Translations under genes and position numbers: made by a program
NCBI GenBank assembly: GCA_947490145.1
Contig: CANLGD010000006.1
Span: 1 to 64,000, forward strand
Length of the DNA stretch: 64,000 bases
Direction: 5' to 3'
Source of the DNA: Flavobacteriia bacterium
GTDB lineage: Bacteria > Bacteroidota > Bacteroidia > Flavobacteriales_D > Crocinitomicaceae
The notes under the pieces: generated by a model
The model's input: the letters and a program-made list of their open reading frames with translations, nothing else
Database searches by the model: none
What the model was told of the DNA's origin: nothing
Shown here: piece after piece, positions 28,923 through 39,176 of the stretch
Layout: every line of letters starts with the position of its first letter
How positions within the stretch are numbered: the stretch's first letter is position 1

Positions 28923-31900
28923 TTATCTTACTAATTCAATATATCCTGAAAGTGGTTTATCACCGTTTTTTAAATCAATCAAGTAGAAATAAGTACCGTT
29001 TGGCAAAAATTCATCTCCCATCTTAATTCCTGTGTTACATTTACCCGCCCAATCATCTAGATACGGAGAGGCTGTAAAGACTTCGTTACCCCATCTATTA
29101 AAAATTTTTACGGTCATTTCAGGATAAATTGTATATAAACCAATTACCCAAGTTTCATTTTTGCCGTTTCCTCCTGGTGTAATGATTTCAGGAATTTCTG
29201 GTAAAATGCAATCAACAAGTTTTGTTAAGCTTGCTGAACAACCATTTACATCCAATACATTTACTGTGTATTGTCCGCCTGGGATTGAATTTATTTCATC
29301 ACTGACAATTCCATTTGACCAAGTATAAGTATAAGGAGAATTACCACCAGAAGCAATAACAGAAATTGAACCTTCAGATTCTCCACAAGTTGGTTCATTA
29401 ATTGAATTAATTGCTAAAGTTACGGTATTTATTGTAACATCTATTTGTAATAAATTTACACCTTCACAGCCATCAACTGTTTGCGAAGCAAAGTAGGAAA
29501 TACCATTAACCAATGGGGTAGAAGAATTTAGAATTGTTTCAATTGGAACGGTCAAGTACCATTGGATATTTGAGCCAGTAGCTTGAAGATCTGCAACTGT
29601 TGGATTGTCTTCAACACAAAACAACTGACTAGGATTGCCAGCTGGTGCACTTGGATTGGAAATATTAACAACAACTTCAACTCTTAAAGCACTTTCGCAA
29701 GATCCTTCGGTTTGAGATGCAAAGTAAGAAGTTCCATTAACTAAAGTTGTTCCACTTGGAAGTAAATTTCCATTTACTGCTGCGTCATACCATTGAATGT
29801 TTGTTCCAGTTAAAGTTGTTAAATCAGCAACTGTTGGATTATCAATTGTACAGAATGATTGTGCTGCATTTGCTGTTGGCGCGGATGGATTTTCAACCGT
29901 TGCAACAACTTCAACTCTTAAAGCACTTTCGCAAGATCCTTCGGTTTGAGATGCAAAGTAAGAAGTTCCATTAAGTAAAGTTGTTCCACTTGGAAGTAAA
30001 TTTCCGTTTACTGCTGCATCGTACCATTGAATGTTTGTTCCAGTTAAGGTTGTTAAATCAGCAACTGTTGGATTATCAATTGTACAGAATGACTGAGTTG
30101 CGTTTGCTGTTGGCGCGGGAGTTGCATTTATACTAAAATTAGCAACATAAAACAATCCACTATTGTTTACAAATTTTTCTTCACTACAACCTCCAGCACT
30201 GCAATTAGAGCCAGTATAAGAATATGATACTTCTAAATTATAATTTCCTTCACAAATTCCATCAGTGAGGTCGATAGCAAAAGAATAATCTTTCCATTTT
30301 TGATCATTAGGACTACAAGGTCCTAATCCATCATTAAATATGCCGGCAACACATGAATTAGCAAACGGTAAATTTACGTCTATAAATGATCCGGGTACAT
30401 CCCCTATTTTATAAACTCTATATGACATTGTGCCCGAACAAACGTTTCCTGTTGATTTACGGGTTTTTATTTCAGCACCACTAATTTGTAAATCTCCTGA
30501 GTTTTGATCATAAGTGCCTAAATTTGTTCCATTTAAAACTACCGCGCAAGCTTGATTAATGCAGTCAGCACCACTGCCTGTTGTGTTGTATATTGTTGGA
30601 GTACCAAATGCTTTTATCTGGGTCGCAGAGGCAAATGAGCTAAAACCAATTATTTCCCCGATAACAACTTCCCATCTATCAGCGCTTTCGCAAGTTGCAA
30701 CAACAGTTTGCGAGGCAAAGTAAGAAGTTCCTGAAAGCAAAACTGTAGTGCCTGGAAGTAAATTTCCACCAACTGCTGCATCGTACCACAAAATATTATC
30801 ACCTACCACAACAATATTATTTAAAGTAGGGTTATTAATAATACAAAATTCTTGACTTGCATCACCCGCTGGTGGACCTGGATCAACACAGGCTACACAG
30901 CCGCTAACAGTAATATTAAAAATACAAGTTGATGTATTTCCTGCAGCGTCCGTCACAGTCATTGTAATTGGGTGGGTTCCATTTGCTAATATCGTTCCAG
31001 CAGCCGGTGATTGTGTCACGGTAAAAGAACAGTCATCAAAAGCAGATACTAATAAAGTATAATCTAAAATCGCACTACAATCTAAAATTGTTTGATCAGG
31101 CACACAAGAAATAATAATTGGAGTAAGGGTTTCTGCTCCACAATCTATAGTAGCGCCACAAGCAGCGATATTACTTACGTCGATACAATTTGTATTAGGA
31201 GCACTAAATGTTGCATCCCAAACTGGTGCATTTCCATCGGTAACAGCAGCGGCAGCTCCTGTAAAAGTGAAAGATCCTGAATTGGTTATTGTCAAATCAG
31301 CCGCTTCCAAGTCATTATTATTAATATTTACTTTATTTCCTCCACTTGCATTAGTTGAAGGGCCAAAAGATGAGTTTGTAATTGATAATGTCATTGCTGC
31401 GGATTCGTCCAAAAAGAAATCTTGACCTCTATCATATCTTCCTGCTGCTCCAGGCTGCAAATTGTCAAAGGAACACTTATCAAATGTATAAGTTCCTCCT
31501 GCCGATCTAAACAAAAAGCATCCACCATCGCAAGAAGCATTAGAGTCGAATTGCACCGTAATAGGATTTACAAAATTATCTGTAAAATTACAATTTGTAA
31601 AGCTTGCGCTTGTTGTTGCGCCGCTTGAGACATTTGCATAAGCTCCTCCTCCTAAAAGTGGATCACTTGAATTTCCCTGAGTATAATTATTAAAAAAGCA
31701 GCTGTTGTCAACAGTTAATGTGCCGCTATTTTGAAATATTGCTCCTCCTAAAGTGGACGAACAGTCCTCAAAAACTGTTTCAAAAATTGTAACCACAGGA
31801 TTTGCACCAATCATTTCCACTGCTCCGCCTCTTCCAGAGGAGGCGAAATTCTTAACTTCCTTAAATGCACAATTTTGCAAGGTTAAATTAGTATTATTAG

Positions 31901-32486
31901 CTAAAATTGTTCCACCACCATCTGCGTTCCAACCAGAGCAACTAAACAAACAAGCTTTGAATGTTACAGTTGAGTTTATTAATTCAAAGTTAACACCATC
32001 CGAAGGAGCTCCCTGGTTGTCCTTTACGACAATATTTTCAAAAATAATTCCGGTTCTTCCAGTCATAGTCATTACTTGACCATTATTATTCAAATAATAA
32101 TTAATGAATTTGATGTTTTTAATAGTTACATTATTTGCCGTGATAGAACCAAATCGATTTATTGAAGCATTTCCTGTAAAGACTGTAATTCCCGAGCTAG
32201 CTCCAATAATACTAACAGATTTATTGATATTAACACTAACTTGATTGTAATTTCCTGCATCAACAAAAATAGTGTCACCATTTGATGCTGAAGATATGGC
32301 TTGTGCCAAAGTAGCAAAAGGTGCTAGAGCTGTGCCCACTGCGCCATCATTTCCATTAGCTGATCCAATTGTATACACATCATTTGAGTTACTGGTATCA
32401 TCCACGTACCAATCGGCAGCAGAAATATTGAATGGAAAGGAAAATAATAAAAGAATTTTGAATAAGCTCAAAGATTTTTTTTTCAT
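28923..32486 (-). CDS. Giant surface protein with beta-helix, HYR, Ig-like and SprB-type repeats and type-B CTD
   Basis: 1187 residues exported by the type IX system. Signal peptide about 1-23, then a right-handed parallel beta helix (about 25-420; DTIFVDAGNYNQVSV and repeated GGAI/GGGAY turns). A HYR domain spans about 455-530 (ILANGTHPITMTVTDAAGN). Ig-like modules with SFCTIDNPTVADL follow, two of them nearly identical in tandem. A SprB-like repeat is seen (PYTYTWSNGI...GGQYTVNVLD), and the gliding-motility-associated CTD is at about 1100-1187 (IFNRWGNEVF). It is probably an adhesin; its ligand is unknown. Confidence 0.88.
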   Translation of the reverse strand: MKKKSLSLFKILLLFSFPFNISAADWYVDDTSNSNDVYTIGSANGNDGAVGTALAPFATLAQAISSASNGDTIFVDAGNYNQVSVNINKSVSIIGASSGITVFTGNASINRFGSITANNVTIKNIKFINYYLNNNGQVMTMTGRTGIIFENIVVKDNQGAPSDGVNFELINSTVTFKACLFSCSGWNADGGGTILANNTNLTLQNCAFKEVKNFASSGRGGAVEMIGANPVVTIFETVFEDCSSTLGGAIFQNSGTLTVDNSCFFNNYTQGNSSDPLLGGGAYANVSSGATTSASFTNCNFTDNFVNPITVQFDSNASCDGGCFLFRSAGGTYTFDKCSFDNLQPGAAGRYDRGQDFFLDESAAMTLSITNSSFGPSTNASGGNKVNINNNDLEAADLTITNSGSFTFTGAAAAVTDGNAPVWDATFSAPNTNCIDVSNIAACGATIDCGAETLTPIIISCVPDQTILDCSAILDYTLLVSAFDDCSFTVTQSPAAGTILANGTHPITMTVTDAAGNTSTCIFNITVSGCVACVDPGPPAGDASQEFCIINNPTLNNIVVVGDNILWYDAAVGGNLLPGTTVLLSGTSYFASQTVVATCESADRWEVVIGEIIGFSSFASATQIKAFGTPTIYNTTGSGADCINQACAVVLNGTNLGTYDQNSGDLQISGAEIKTRKSTGNVCSGTMSYRVYKIGDVPGSFIDVNLPFANSCVAGIFNDGLGPCSPNDQKWKDYSFAIDLTDGICEGNYNLEVSYSYTGSNCSAGGCSEEKFVNNSGLFYVANFSINATPAPTANATQSFCTIDNPTVADLTTLTGTNIQWYDAAVNGNLLPSGTTLLNGTSYFASQTEGSCESALRVEVVATVENPSAPTANAAQSFCTIDNPTVADLTTLTGTNIQWYDAAVNGNLLPSGTTLVNGTSYFASQTEGSCESALRVEVVVNISNPSAPAGNPSQLFCVEDNPTVADLQATGSNIQWYLTVPIETILNSSTPLVNGISYFASQTVDGCEGVNLLQIDVTINTVTLAINSINEPTCGESEGSISVIASGGNSPYTYTWSNGIVSDEINSIPGGQYTVNVLDVNGCSASLTKLVDCILPEIPEIITPGGNGKNETWVIGLYTIYPEMTVKIFNRWGNEVFTASPYLDDWAGKCNTGIKMGDEFLPNGTYFYLIDLKNGDKPLSGYIELVR
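29671..30138. repeat. Tandem 234-base duplication inside the surface-protein gene
   Basis: Two adjacent copies, 29671-29904 and 29905-30138, are nearly identical at DNA level over about 220 bases and encode a 78-residue Ig-like module twice. Differences are a handful of substitutions. High DNA identity points to recent duplication or ongoing homogenisation. Confidence 0.85.
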
Positions 32487-32827
32487 AATTTAAGCAATTT
32501 TAATTTTTGTTAACCAAAGATTATTGTAAACTTAAAAAAGATTTATTTCATTACCTTGAAAAATACGTAATGTGCAAAAAATAGGCTACTTTAATGTGTT
32601 TTTTTATGTAAAATGTTATTTTTTGTGGCAAATAGTTAAACAGAAGTTAACAGATAAATACTTATCAATTTACCTCAATAGTTATCCGTATATATATATT
32701 TTCTAATGTTTTAGAGCTATTTTTAACCATTGCCTAAAAATTGAAGTATACTAGGCTGCCAAAGATTAACTTTAATCGTTCAAATAATAAATTAATGATA
32801 ATTTATATTGCTTTAAAAACTATAATC
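32487..32827. other. Divergent intergenic region between two giant surface-protein genes
   Basis: About 340 bases, AT-rich, holding the promoters of both divergent genes. A run of alternating TA lies near 32692-32700. No box fits TAnnTTTG exactly in the right place. A frame open from TTG 32741 continues into the downstream gene but lacks coding character before 32828. Confidence 0.45.
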
Positions 32828-35800
32828 ATGAATAATATGATGAAACATCTATTTATAATCTCTTGTTTTTTTTCTTTTCTTAATTCATCTTTTTTTGCTT
32901 GTGATGAAACAAGTACCGTTGTAAATGGAATTGTAAATAATGGAGATGGTACATTCACTGTAACGTTGACTGCCTGTATGGAGCCAAATGATAATTCAGG
33001 AAGTGCAAGTTATTTTTTGGCAACATTCATTGGAGCAAATGCAATTAGTGCCTCTCCTTCAACAATGAACTATAGTGATGGAACAGTTCATACTTTAAAT
33101 GCAATTTCTGGAGCCAACGGTAGAGCAAAGTGGTCAGGGCCAACTGTTTCAACATTTGTTTCACAAGCTTGTTTTACAGTTAGTATTGTACTAGATGGAA
33201 TGCCCACAGGTTTATCAACTGAAAATGGGCGTTCAGGATGCAGCCACACTGCAACTTTTCCTACAACAGTAAATTTGACATGTACAAGTTCTGGTGGAGT
33301 TTTTACAGATTCTGGAGGTGCAAGTGGTAATTATGGGTCCAATCAAAATACAGTGACTACAATTTGTCCCGATTCTCCGGGCGGTGCTGTAACGGTTGCC
33401 TTTTCAGGAATTATTAATACGGATGCAGTATTTTCGACTTGTGTAGATATTTTATCCATTTATCAAGGGCAAAGTACAGCAGGCACTTTTGTTGGGGATT
33501 TTTGTGAAAATGACCCTGCACCTGGAACAATTGTTTCAACCGATCCAAGTGGTTGTTTGACTTTTCAATTTGTATCGGATGGTAGTACAAATCGTGCCGG
33601 TTGGAATTCCATCGTGAGCTGCAGTAATCCGTGTAATACATCTGCGATTTTAAGCGGAAGCTCTTCAATTTGCAGTGGAAATGGCACAAACTTGTCTGTT
33701 GCTTTAACTGGCACTCCACCTTGGAACATAACTTATACTGATGGTACAACTCCAGTTACAGTTAATGGAATAAATGCATCACCTTTTGTAGTAAATGTTA
33801 CTCCGACTTCCACAAAAACATATTCTTTAACAGCAGTAAGCAATGCTCAATGTGCTGGTACTTTTTCAGGAGCAGCTACGGTTTCAGTTTCAACTGCTTT
33901 GCCTCCGACCTACACAAAAACATCAACTGGAATAACTTGTGCTGGGCCGAACACTGGTTCAATAACGATTAATCCAAGTTCAGCAAATACTTCATTTGAT
34001 TGGGTAAGTGGACCTATTGTTTCACCAATTCCAGCGGGAAATTTACCAGGAGGAGCAAGTGATGAAAGAGCCTTAACTAATCTTCCTGTTGGAACGTATT
34101 GTGTCGATATTACAAGAAATACAAATTCAACAACAAATGCAGTAATTTTTAGTGAAACATTTGAAACTGGTGGTACAAACTGGACCATAAATAATTCAAC
34201 TGGAGCAAATATATTTGTAATTAATAACACTTATCCAGGAGGAACATGTGTAACTGGTCTAGGTCCATTTACAGTTCCAGTTGTGCCAAATCAACCAGCA
34301 GCTGTTACAGCTGGACCAAATAGTAATTATTTACACATTATGGCAACCACGACTTCTGGCCTAACATGTGGAGGAGGTTCCACAACTCCTTTTCCACCCT
34401 TAAATGCAAATTTTGATGGGGCAGTGTCAAATCAAAAGGTAACCATGAACACTCCTTTAAGTACACTTGGAATGACTAATGTAGTGGTGAGTTTTTATTG
34501 GTTAGCGCAAGGAGAAACCTCAGGTCAAGACGATTTTGGGTCAATCGAATATAGCTTAAATGGAGGTGCATTTATTCAAGTGGGGTCAAAATTAAGAAAT
34601 CAAACTACTTGGTTAAATACAACTTTAACTGACCCATCGTGGAGCAATCAAGCTAGTTTGGTTTTTAGAATAAGATGGCAAAATGATGCTTCCTCAAGCA
34701 TTGATCCACCTTTGGCGATAGATCAATTTGTAGTTACTGCTGATGTTACCACATCATGTCCAAATACTGTGCAAGAATGTTTCACTCTTGTTGCACCGGC
34801 GAATATAACTCCGACCTTTAATCCACTAAGTGCCGTTTGTCAAAATGCGCTAGCACCTGTTTTGCCTCCAACTTCCTTAAATGGAATTACAGGAACTTGG
34901 AGTCCAGCGGTTTCAACAGCAACATCTGGAACGAAAACATTCACTTTTACTCCAAATGCAGGACAATGTGGACTTACAACAACAATAACTTTGTTAGTAA
35001 ATCCAATTTTAACACCTGCGATAACTTGCGGGACTTTAATGACAACTTCTGTTCAATTTAATTGGGTTGCATTAGCTGGGGCAGCTAATTATGCTGTTTC
35101 ATATTCTATAAATGGTGGCGCGTCGATAAATGGTGGAACTATTACAACAACAACTTTTACTGTTACGGGCTTAAGCCCAGCAGATAACGTCGTGATTACA
35201 GTAACACCATCAGGGACAGGATGTTATTTAGCAGGCACAGGAAACTGTACATCAAATAACTGTGTACCTCCAGTAATAACTGTACAACCAATTGGAAATC
35301 AAACTATTTGTGAGGGATTACCAACAAATTTTGACGTAACTGTGACAGGAGGCACTAATTTTCAATGGCAAATTAGTACAGATAACGGTGCTTCTTATGT
35401 TAATTTATCAAATGGTGGAATTTATTCAAATGTAACAACGAATAATTTAGCAATTAGCGATGTCACTGGATTAAATGGAAATATTTACCAATTAGTTGTC
35501 ACTGCAGCAGATCCTTTATGTCCAGCTACAACAAACCCTGCACTAACCTTAACAGTTACTCCTAGAACTATTCCATTATTTACGCAAATTCCTGCAATTT
35601 GCCAAAATGCTGTAGTTCCAATTTTACCTCCAAATTCGACAAACGGAATAGCTGGTACTTGGTTGCCACCACTAGTAAATAACACAACTACAACAACTTA
35701 CACATTTACACCTTCATCTGGATTATGCGCAACTACGACAACAATGACTATTACCGTTAATCCAAATTTAGCACCAGTAATTTCTTGTGGCACAAGCACG

Positions 35801-38800
35801 GTTAGTTCAGTTAGTTTTGATTGGCCTAATATATCTGGTGCTAGTTCTTACAATGTAACTTATACAATAAATGGATCAGGGACAACCAATTCAAGCACAG
35901 CTGCGTCAGATTTTAGTGTTATAGGATTAAGCATTGATGATTTAGTAAACGTTACTGTAACTCCTATTGGAACAGGCTGTTATGCTTCAAGTATGGGTTC
36001 TTGTTCAGCTTTAGGTTGCAATCAACCAACAATTACAACTCAGCCTTTAAATGATGTGAATTGTGTCGGAACTTCAGTTAACTTAAGCATTGTTGAAAAT
36101 GGTGGGTCAAGTTATCAATGGCAAATTAGTACGGATGGTGGTACAAGTTTTTCAAACTTAACGAACAATGCTGTTTATTCAAATGTAACATCGACAACTT
36201 TGATAATTAATGACAACACAGGTTTGAATGGAAATGTTTACCGTGTTATTGTCAATGAAATCAACAATCTATGTCCAACTACCTCAACAAATTCAACTTT
36301 AACAGTAAATCCACAGCTTATTCCAACAATCACATGCGGTATTTCAACGGCAGCGAGTGTTACATTTAATTGGAATACTTTAGTTGGAGCAACTAATTAT
36401 GATATTACCTATAGGATTAATGGTGGAACAAATCAAAATGGTGGAAATATTTTAATCAATACTTTTGATGTCACGGGTTTAACAGCTGGAGATATAGTAG
36501 ATATTACCGTTACTCCAAACGGCGTAGGTTGTTTTACAGATGGATTCGGAACTTGTACGGCGATAAATTGCACACCTCCTGCAATAAATACGCAAGCTAT
36601 TGATGATATTAATTGTGAAGGTAATCCAATTACATTTTCTGTTTCAGAAACTGGTGGAAGTTCTTATCAGTGGCAAATAAGTGCGGATAATGGAATTACA
36701 TTTATCAATTTATCAGATGGAGGAATTTATTCTGGAGCGGCAACAGCAATTTTAGACATTAGTAACAATACAGGATTAAATGCAAATCAATATCAACTTG
36801 TAATCAATGAACTTACAGGATTTTGTCCAATTACTTCAAATATTGTTACAGTTACGGCAAATCAAAATATAACTCCAACTTTTACTGCAATTTCGGCAAT
36901 TTGCTCAGGGGATATTTTGAGTGATTTACCGCAAAATTCAACAAATTCAATTTCTGGAACTTGGAGCCCAGCCATAGATAATACTACAACGACAGTATAC
37001 ACCTTTGTGCCTGATGCAAATCAATGCGCAGTTTCTAATACTTTAACAATAAATGTGAATCCAATAGTAACCCCAACTTTTACAGCTGTAACTCCAATTT
37101 GTTCAGGTGTAGCTTTGGCAGCATTACCTGTAAGTTCAACAAACGCAATTGATGGAACTTGGAGTCCAGCTCCTGATAATACTGCAACAACAATTTATAC
37201 TTTTACTCCAGATGCTGGCCAATGCGCAGTAATAAATACCTTAACAATAATTGTAAATCCAATTGAAACTCCAGCAATTACCTGTGGAGCTTCAACCGTT
37301 TCTTCTGTAACTTTTGATTGGGCTGCTTTAACTGGAGTTACTACCTATTCAATTTCATATTCTATAAATGGTGGAGCAAATATTGCTGCAGCAAATCAAA
37401 TAGGTGTTAGTTTTACTGTAAATGGTTTGAATCCAAATGATGTTGTTGATGTATCAATAACACCAAACGGAACAGGATGCTACCTAGTTGGAACTGCAAC
37501 TTGTACAACCTTAAACTGTGCGGCTCCAATAATAACAACACAACCAGCTTCAAATGTGGCCTGCGAGGGAAATCCTGTAACTTTTACTTCTGTTGCAACA
37601 GGTGGAAATACTTTCCAATGGCAAGCAAGTAATGATAATGGAGCCACATTCTTTAATTTAATAGATGTTGTGGGGGTAGTTTCTGGCTCAAGTTCTAATA
37701 CGCTTAATATCTTAAATAATACAGGATTAAGCGGCATAATATATCAGCTTGTTATTAATGAAATTAACAATATTTGTCCAACAACGTCTGATCAGGTAAG
37801 TATTACGGCAAATCCAATTCCAGTAATTACGGCTTCAAATAATGGACCTTTATGTGTAGGAAGTCAGTTGGATTTAGCGGCAACAAATTTTGCTGGAGCA
37901 ATTTATACCTGGATTGGGCCAGCATTTGCTTCAGGAATCCAAAATAACTCTATTCCTCAAATTCTTGTTGCAAATGCAGGAGTTTATTCTGTTACAGCTT
38001 TTTTAAATGGATGTTCTTCGACTTCAACTACAACAGTTGTCGTAAATACTCAGACACCAGTTTCAATTTTACCAGCTGGACCTTTTTGTGAGAGCGATCC
38101 AAGCGTTATATTGACAGCTGATGTCTTAGGCGGAATTTGGTCCGGATCAGGAATTACAGATCCAAATCTAGGGATTTTTAGTCCTTCAAATGCACAAAGC
38201 GGTTTGAATGCTATCACATACACCCTTTCCGCTGGATGCGGAGGTTTAGCTCAAAGTGCTATTCAAGTAAATGCGACCCCAATAGCTTCTTTTACTTTAA
38301 ATACTGGTATTTTAGACCCGATTAATCCTTCTGTGACGACATTTAATTTATCTCAAAATGCTGTAACTTATAACTGGTCATTTGGTGATAACTCTATTTC
38401 TACTGATTTTGAGCCAACATATCTTTATCCTTCAGATATTAAAAGTTATACTATTACTTTGATTGCAACAAGTTTGGCAGGTTGTAAAGACACTACTGCA
38501 GCAATTGTGACTGTTCCTGAAACACTAATTTTTTATGTTCCAAATGCTTTTACTCCTAATCAAGATGAATTGAACAACACTTTTTTCCCAGTATTTACTT
38601 CAGGGTACAATCCGTTTGAATATCATTTATCGATTTTTAATCGTTGGGGTGAAAGAATTTTTGAATCATTTGACCCTCAAGTTGGATGGGATGGAACATA
38701 TAAGGAACTAGGATTGGTTGAAATCGGTACTTATGTTTGGAAAATTGATTTTGGACTAACTATTAATGGTCAGAAAAAATCTGTAGTTGGAAGTGTGAGT

Positions 38801-38812
38801 GTTATCAAATAG
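32828..38812 (+). CDS. Giant modular adhesin-like protein with type-B CTD
   Basis: 1994 residues from ATG 32828; an in-frame TTG 87 bases earlier would place 29 residues before the signal peptide. After the signal peptide (about 1-24, ending SSFFAC) come a CUB-like domain (about 150-260), Ig-like and jelly-roll-like parts (to about 650), twelve repeat modules of three types (about 660-1660), Ig-like/PKD domains (WSFGDNSISTDFEP near 1860) and a gliding-motility CTD (about 1902-1994, FTPNQDELNN and IFNRWGERIFE). It would be exported by type IX secretion, probably as an adhesin. It is divergent from the secretion cassette. Confidence 0.88.
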   Translation: MNNMMKHLFIISCFFSFLNSSFFACDETSTVVNGIVNNGDGTFTVTLTACMEPNDNSGSASYFLATFIGANAISASPSTMNYSDGTVHTLNAISGANGRAKWSGPTVSTFVSQACFTVSIVLDGMPTGLSTENGRSGCSHTATFPTTVNLTCTSSGGVFTDSGGASGNYGSNQNTVTTICPDSPGGAVTVAFSGIINTDAVFSTCVDILSIYQGQSTAGTFVGDFCENDPAPGTIVSTDPSGCLTFQFVSDGSTNRAGWNSIVSCSNPCNTSAILSGSSSICSGNGTNLSVALTGTPPWNITYTDGTTPVTVNGINASPFVVNVTPTSTKTYSLTAVSNAQCAGTFSGAATVSVSTALPPTYTKTSTGITCAGPNTGSITINPSSANTSFDWVSGPIVSPIPAGNLPGGASDERALTNLPVGTYCVDITRNTNSTTNAVIFSETFETGGTNWTINNSTGANIFVINNTYPGGTCVTGLGPFTVPVVPNQPAAVTAGPNSNYLHIMATTTSGLTCGGGSTTPFPPLNANFDGAVSNQKVTMNTPLSTLGMTNVVVSFYWLAQGETSGQDDFGSIEYSLNGGAFIQVGSKLRNQTTWLNTTLTDPSWSNQASLVFRIRWQNDASSSIDPPLAIDQFVVTADVTTSCPNTVQECFTLVAPANITPTFNPLSAVCQNALAPVLPPTSLNGITGTWSPAVSTATSGTKTFTFTPNAGQCGLTTTITLLVNPILTPAITCGTLMTTSVQFNWVALAGAANYAVSYSINGGASINGGTITTTTFTVTGLSPADNVVITVTPSGTGCYLAGTGNCTSNNCVPPVITVQPIGNQTICEGLPTNFDVTVTGGTNFQWQISTDNGASYVNLSNGGIYSNVTTNNLAISDVTGLNGNIYQLVVTAADPLCPATTNPALTLTVTPRTIPLFTQIPAICQNAVVPILPPNSTNGIAGTWLPPLVNNTTTTTYTFTPSSGLCATTTTMTITVNPNLAPVISCGTSTVSSVSFDWPNISGASSYNVTYTINGSGTTNSSTAASDFSVIGLSIDDLVNVTVTPIGTGCYASSMGSCSALGCNQPTITTQPLNDVNCVGTSVNLSIVENGGSSYQWQISTDGGTSFSNLTNNAVYSNVTSTTLIINDNTGLNGNVYRVIVNEINNLCPTTSTNSTLTVNPQLIPTITCGISTAASVTFNWNTLVGATNYDITYRINGGTNQNGGNILINTFDVTGLTAGDIVDITVTPNGVGCFTDGFGTCTAINCTPPAINTQAIDDINCEGNPITFSVSETGGSSYQWQISADNGITFINLSDGGIYSGAATAILDISNNTGLNANQYQLVINELTGFCPITSNIVTVTANQNITPTFTAISAICSGDILSDLPQNSTNSISGTWSPAIDNTTTTVYTFVPDANQCAVSNTLTINVNPIVTPTFTAVTPICSGVALAALPVSSTNAIDGTWSPAPDNTATTIYTFTPDAGQCAVINTLTIIVNPIETPAITCGASTVSSVTFDWAALTGVTTYSISYSINGGANIAAANQIGVSFTVNGLNPNDVVDVSITPNGTGCYLVGTATCTTLNCAAPIITTQPASNVACEGNPVTFTSVATGGNTFQWQASNDNGATFFNLIDVVGVVSGSSSNTLNILNNTGLSGIIYQLVINEINNICPTTSDQVSITANPIPVITASNNGPLCVGSQLDLAATNFAGAIYTWIGPAFASGIQNNSIPQILVANAGVYSVTAFLNGCSSTSTTTVVVNTQTPVSILPAGPFCESDPSVILTADVLGGIWSGSGITDPNLGIFSPSNAQSGLNAITYTLSAGCGGLAQSAIQVNATPIASFTLNTGILDPINPSVTTFNLSQNAVTYNWSFGDNSISTDFEPTYLYPSDIKSYTITLIATSLAGCKDTTAAIVTVPETLIFYVPNAFTPNQDELNNTFFPVFTSGYNPFEYHLSIFNRWGERIFESFDPQVGWDGTYKELGLVEIGTYVWKIDFGLTINGQKKSVVGSVSVIK
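34803..37815. repeat. Twelve shuffled protein-coding modules, order ABC-ABC-BC-AABC
   Basis: Three module types alternate. A: about 65 residues with GTWSPA and YTFTPDAGQCA. B: about 85 residues, fibronectin-III-like, with ITCG, INGG and VTPxGTGCY. C: about 95 residues, Ig-like, with FQWQISxDNG, TGLNG and YQLVINE. Each type occurs four times, but A is missing before the third B and doubled before the fourth. Confidence 0.8.
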
Positions 38813-39176
38813 AATTGAGCGTAGAATTTAAAAATTGAAATAAGGTTACTATCCATATTTTTACTGCTATAAAGTTGTTTAAATAAGGCGTTTCCTGCAA
38901 ATTGCAAAAAAGTTAATTCAATTGTATCGTTTAGTGATTTTTTGCAATAGTCAATTCCTTTCAAAGAATATAACATAGCGAAATCATATTAATTGGAATT
39001 TTGAGTACAAAAATATAGGCTGAATACCACAAAAGTTGAGTTTCAGTATTTATTTTGACTTTTTCTGAAAGAGATCTAAACTTTTTAAAATAGAATTATC
39101 ATTATTTTGAAGCTTTATTTTTTGAATGTTTTTTTACTGAAGTTTTAGAACTAATATTAAATTAAAAATCTTACAT
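38813..39176. other. Convergent intergenic region after the giant adhesin
   Basis: 364 bases between convergent genes. No clear terminator. On the minus strand a 68-codon frame (38770-38976) is open and overlaps the end of the adhesin gene; it has no recognisable family, so I do not call it. The rest is AT-rich and featureless. Confidence 0.45.

Noticed and set aside
29640-30140. Possible CRISPR-like or minisatellite repeats
   Set aside because: Only two long in-frame copies encoding a protein module; no short repeats with spacers.
38770-38976. 68-codon minus-strand frame after the giant adhesin
   Set aside because: Composition is not absurd, but it overlaps the adhesin end, has no promoter box or recognisable family, and ends in adhesin antisense.
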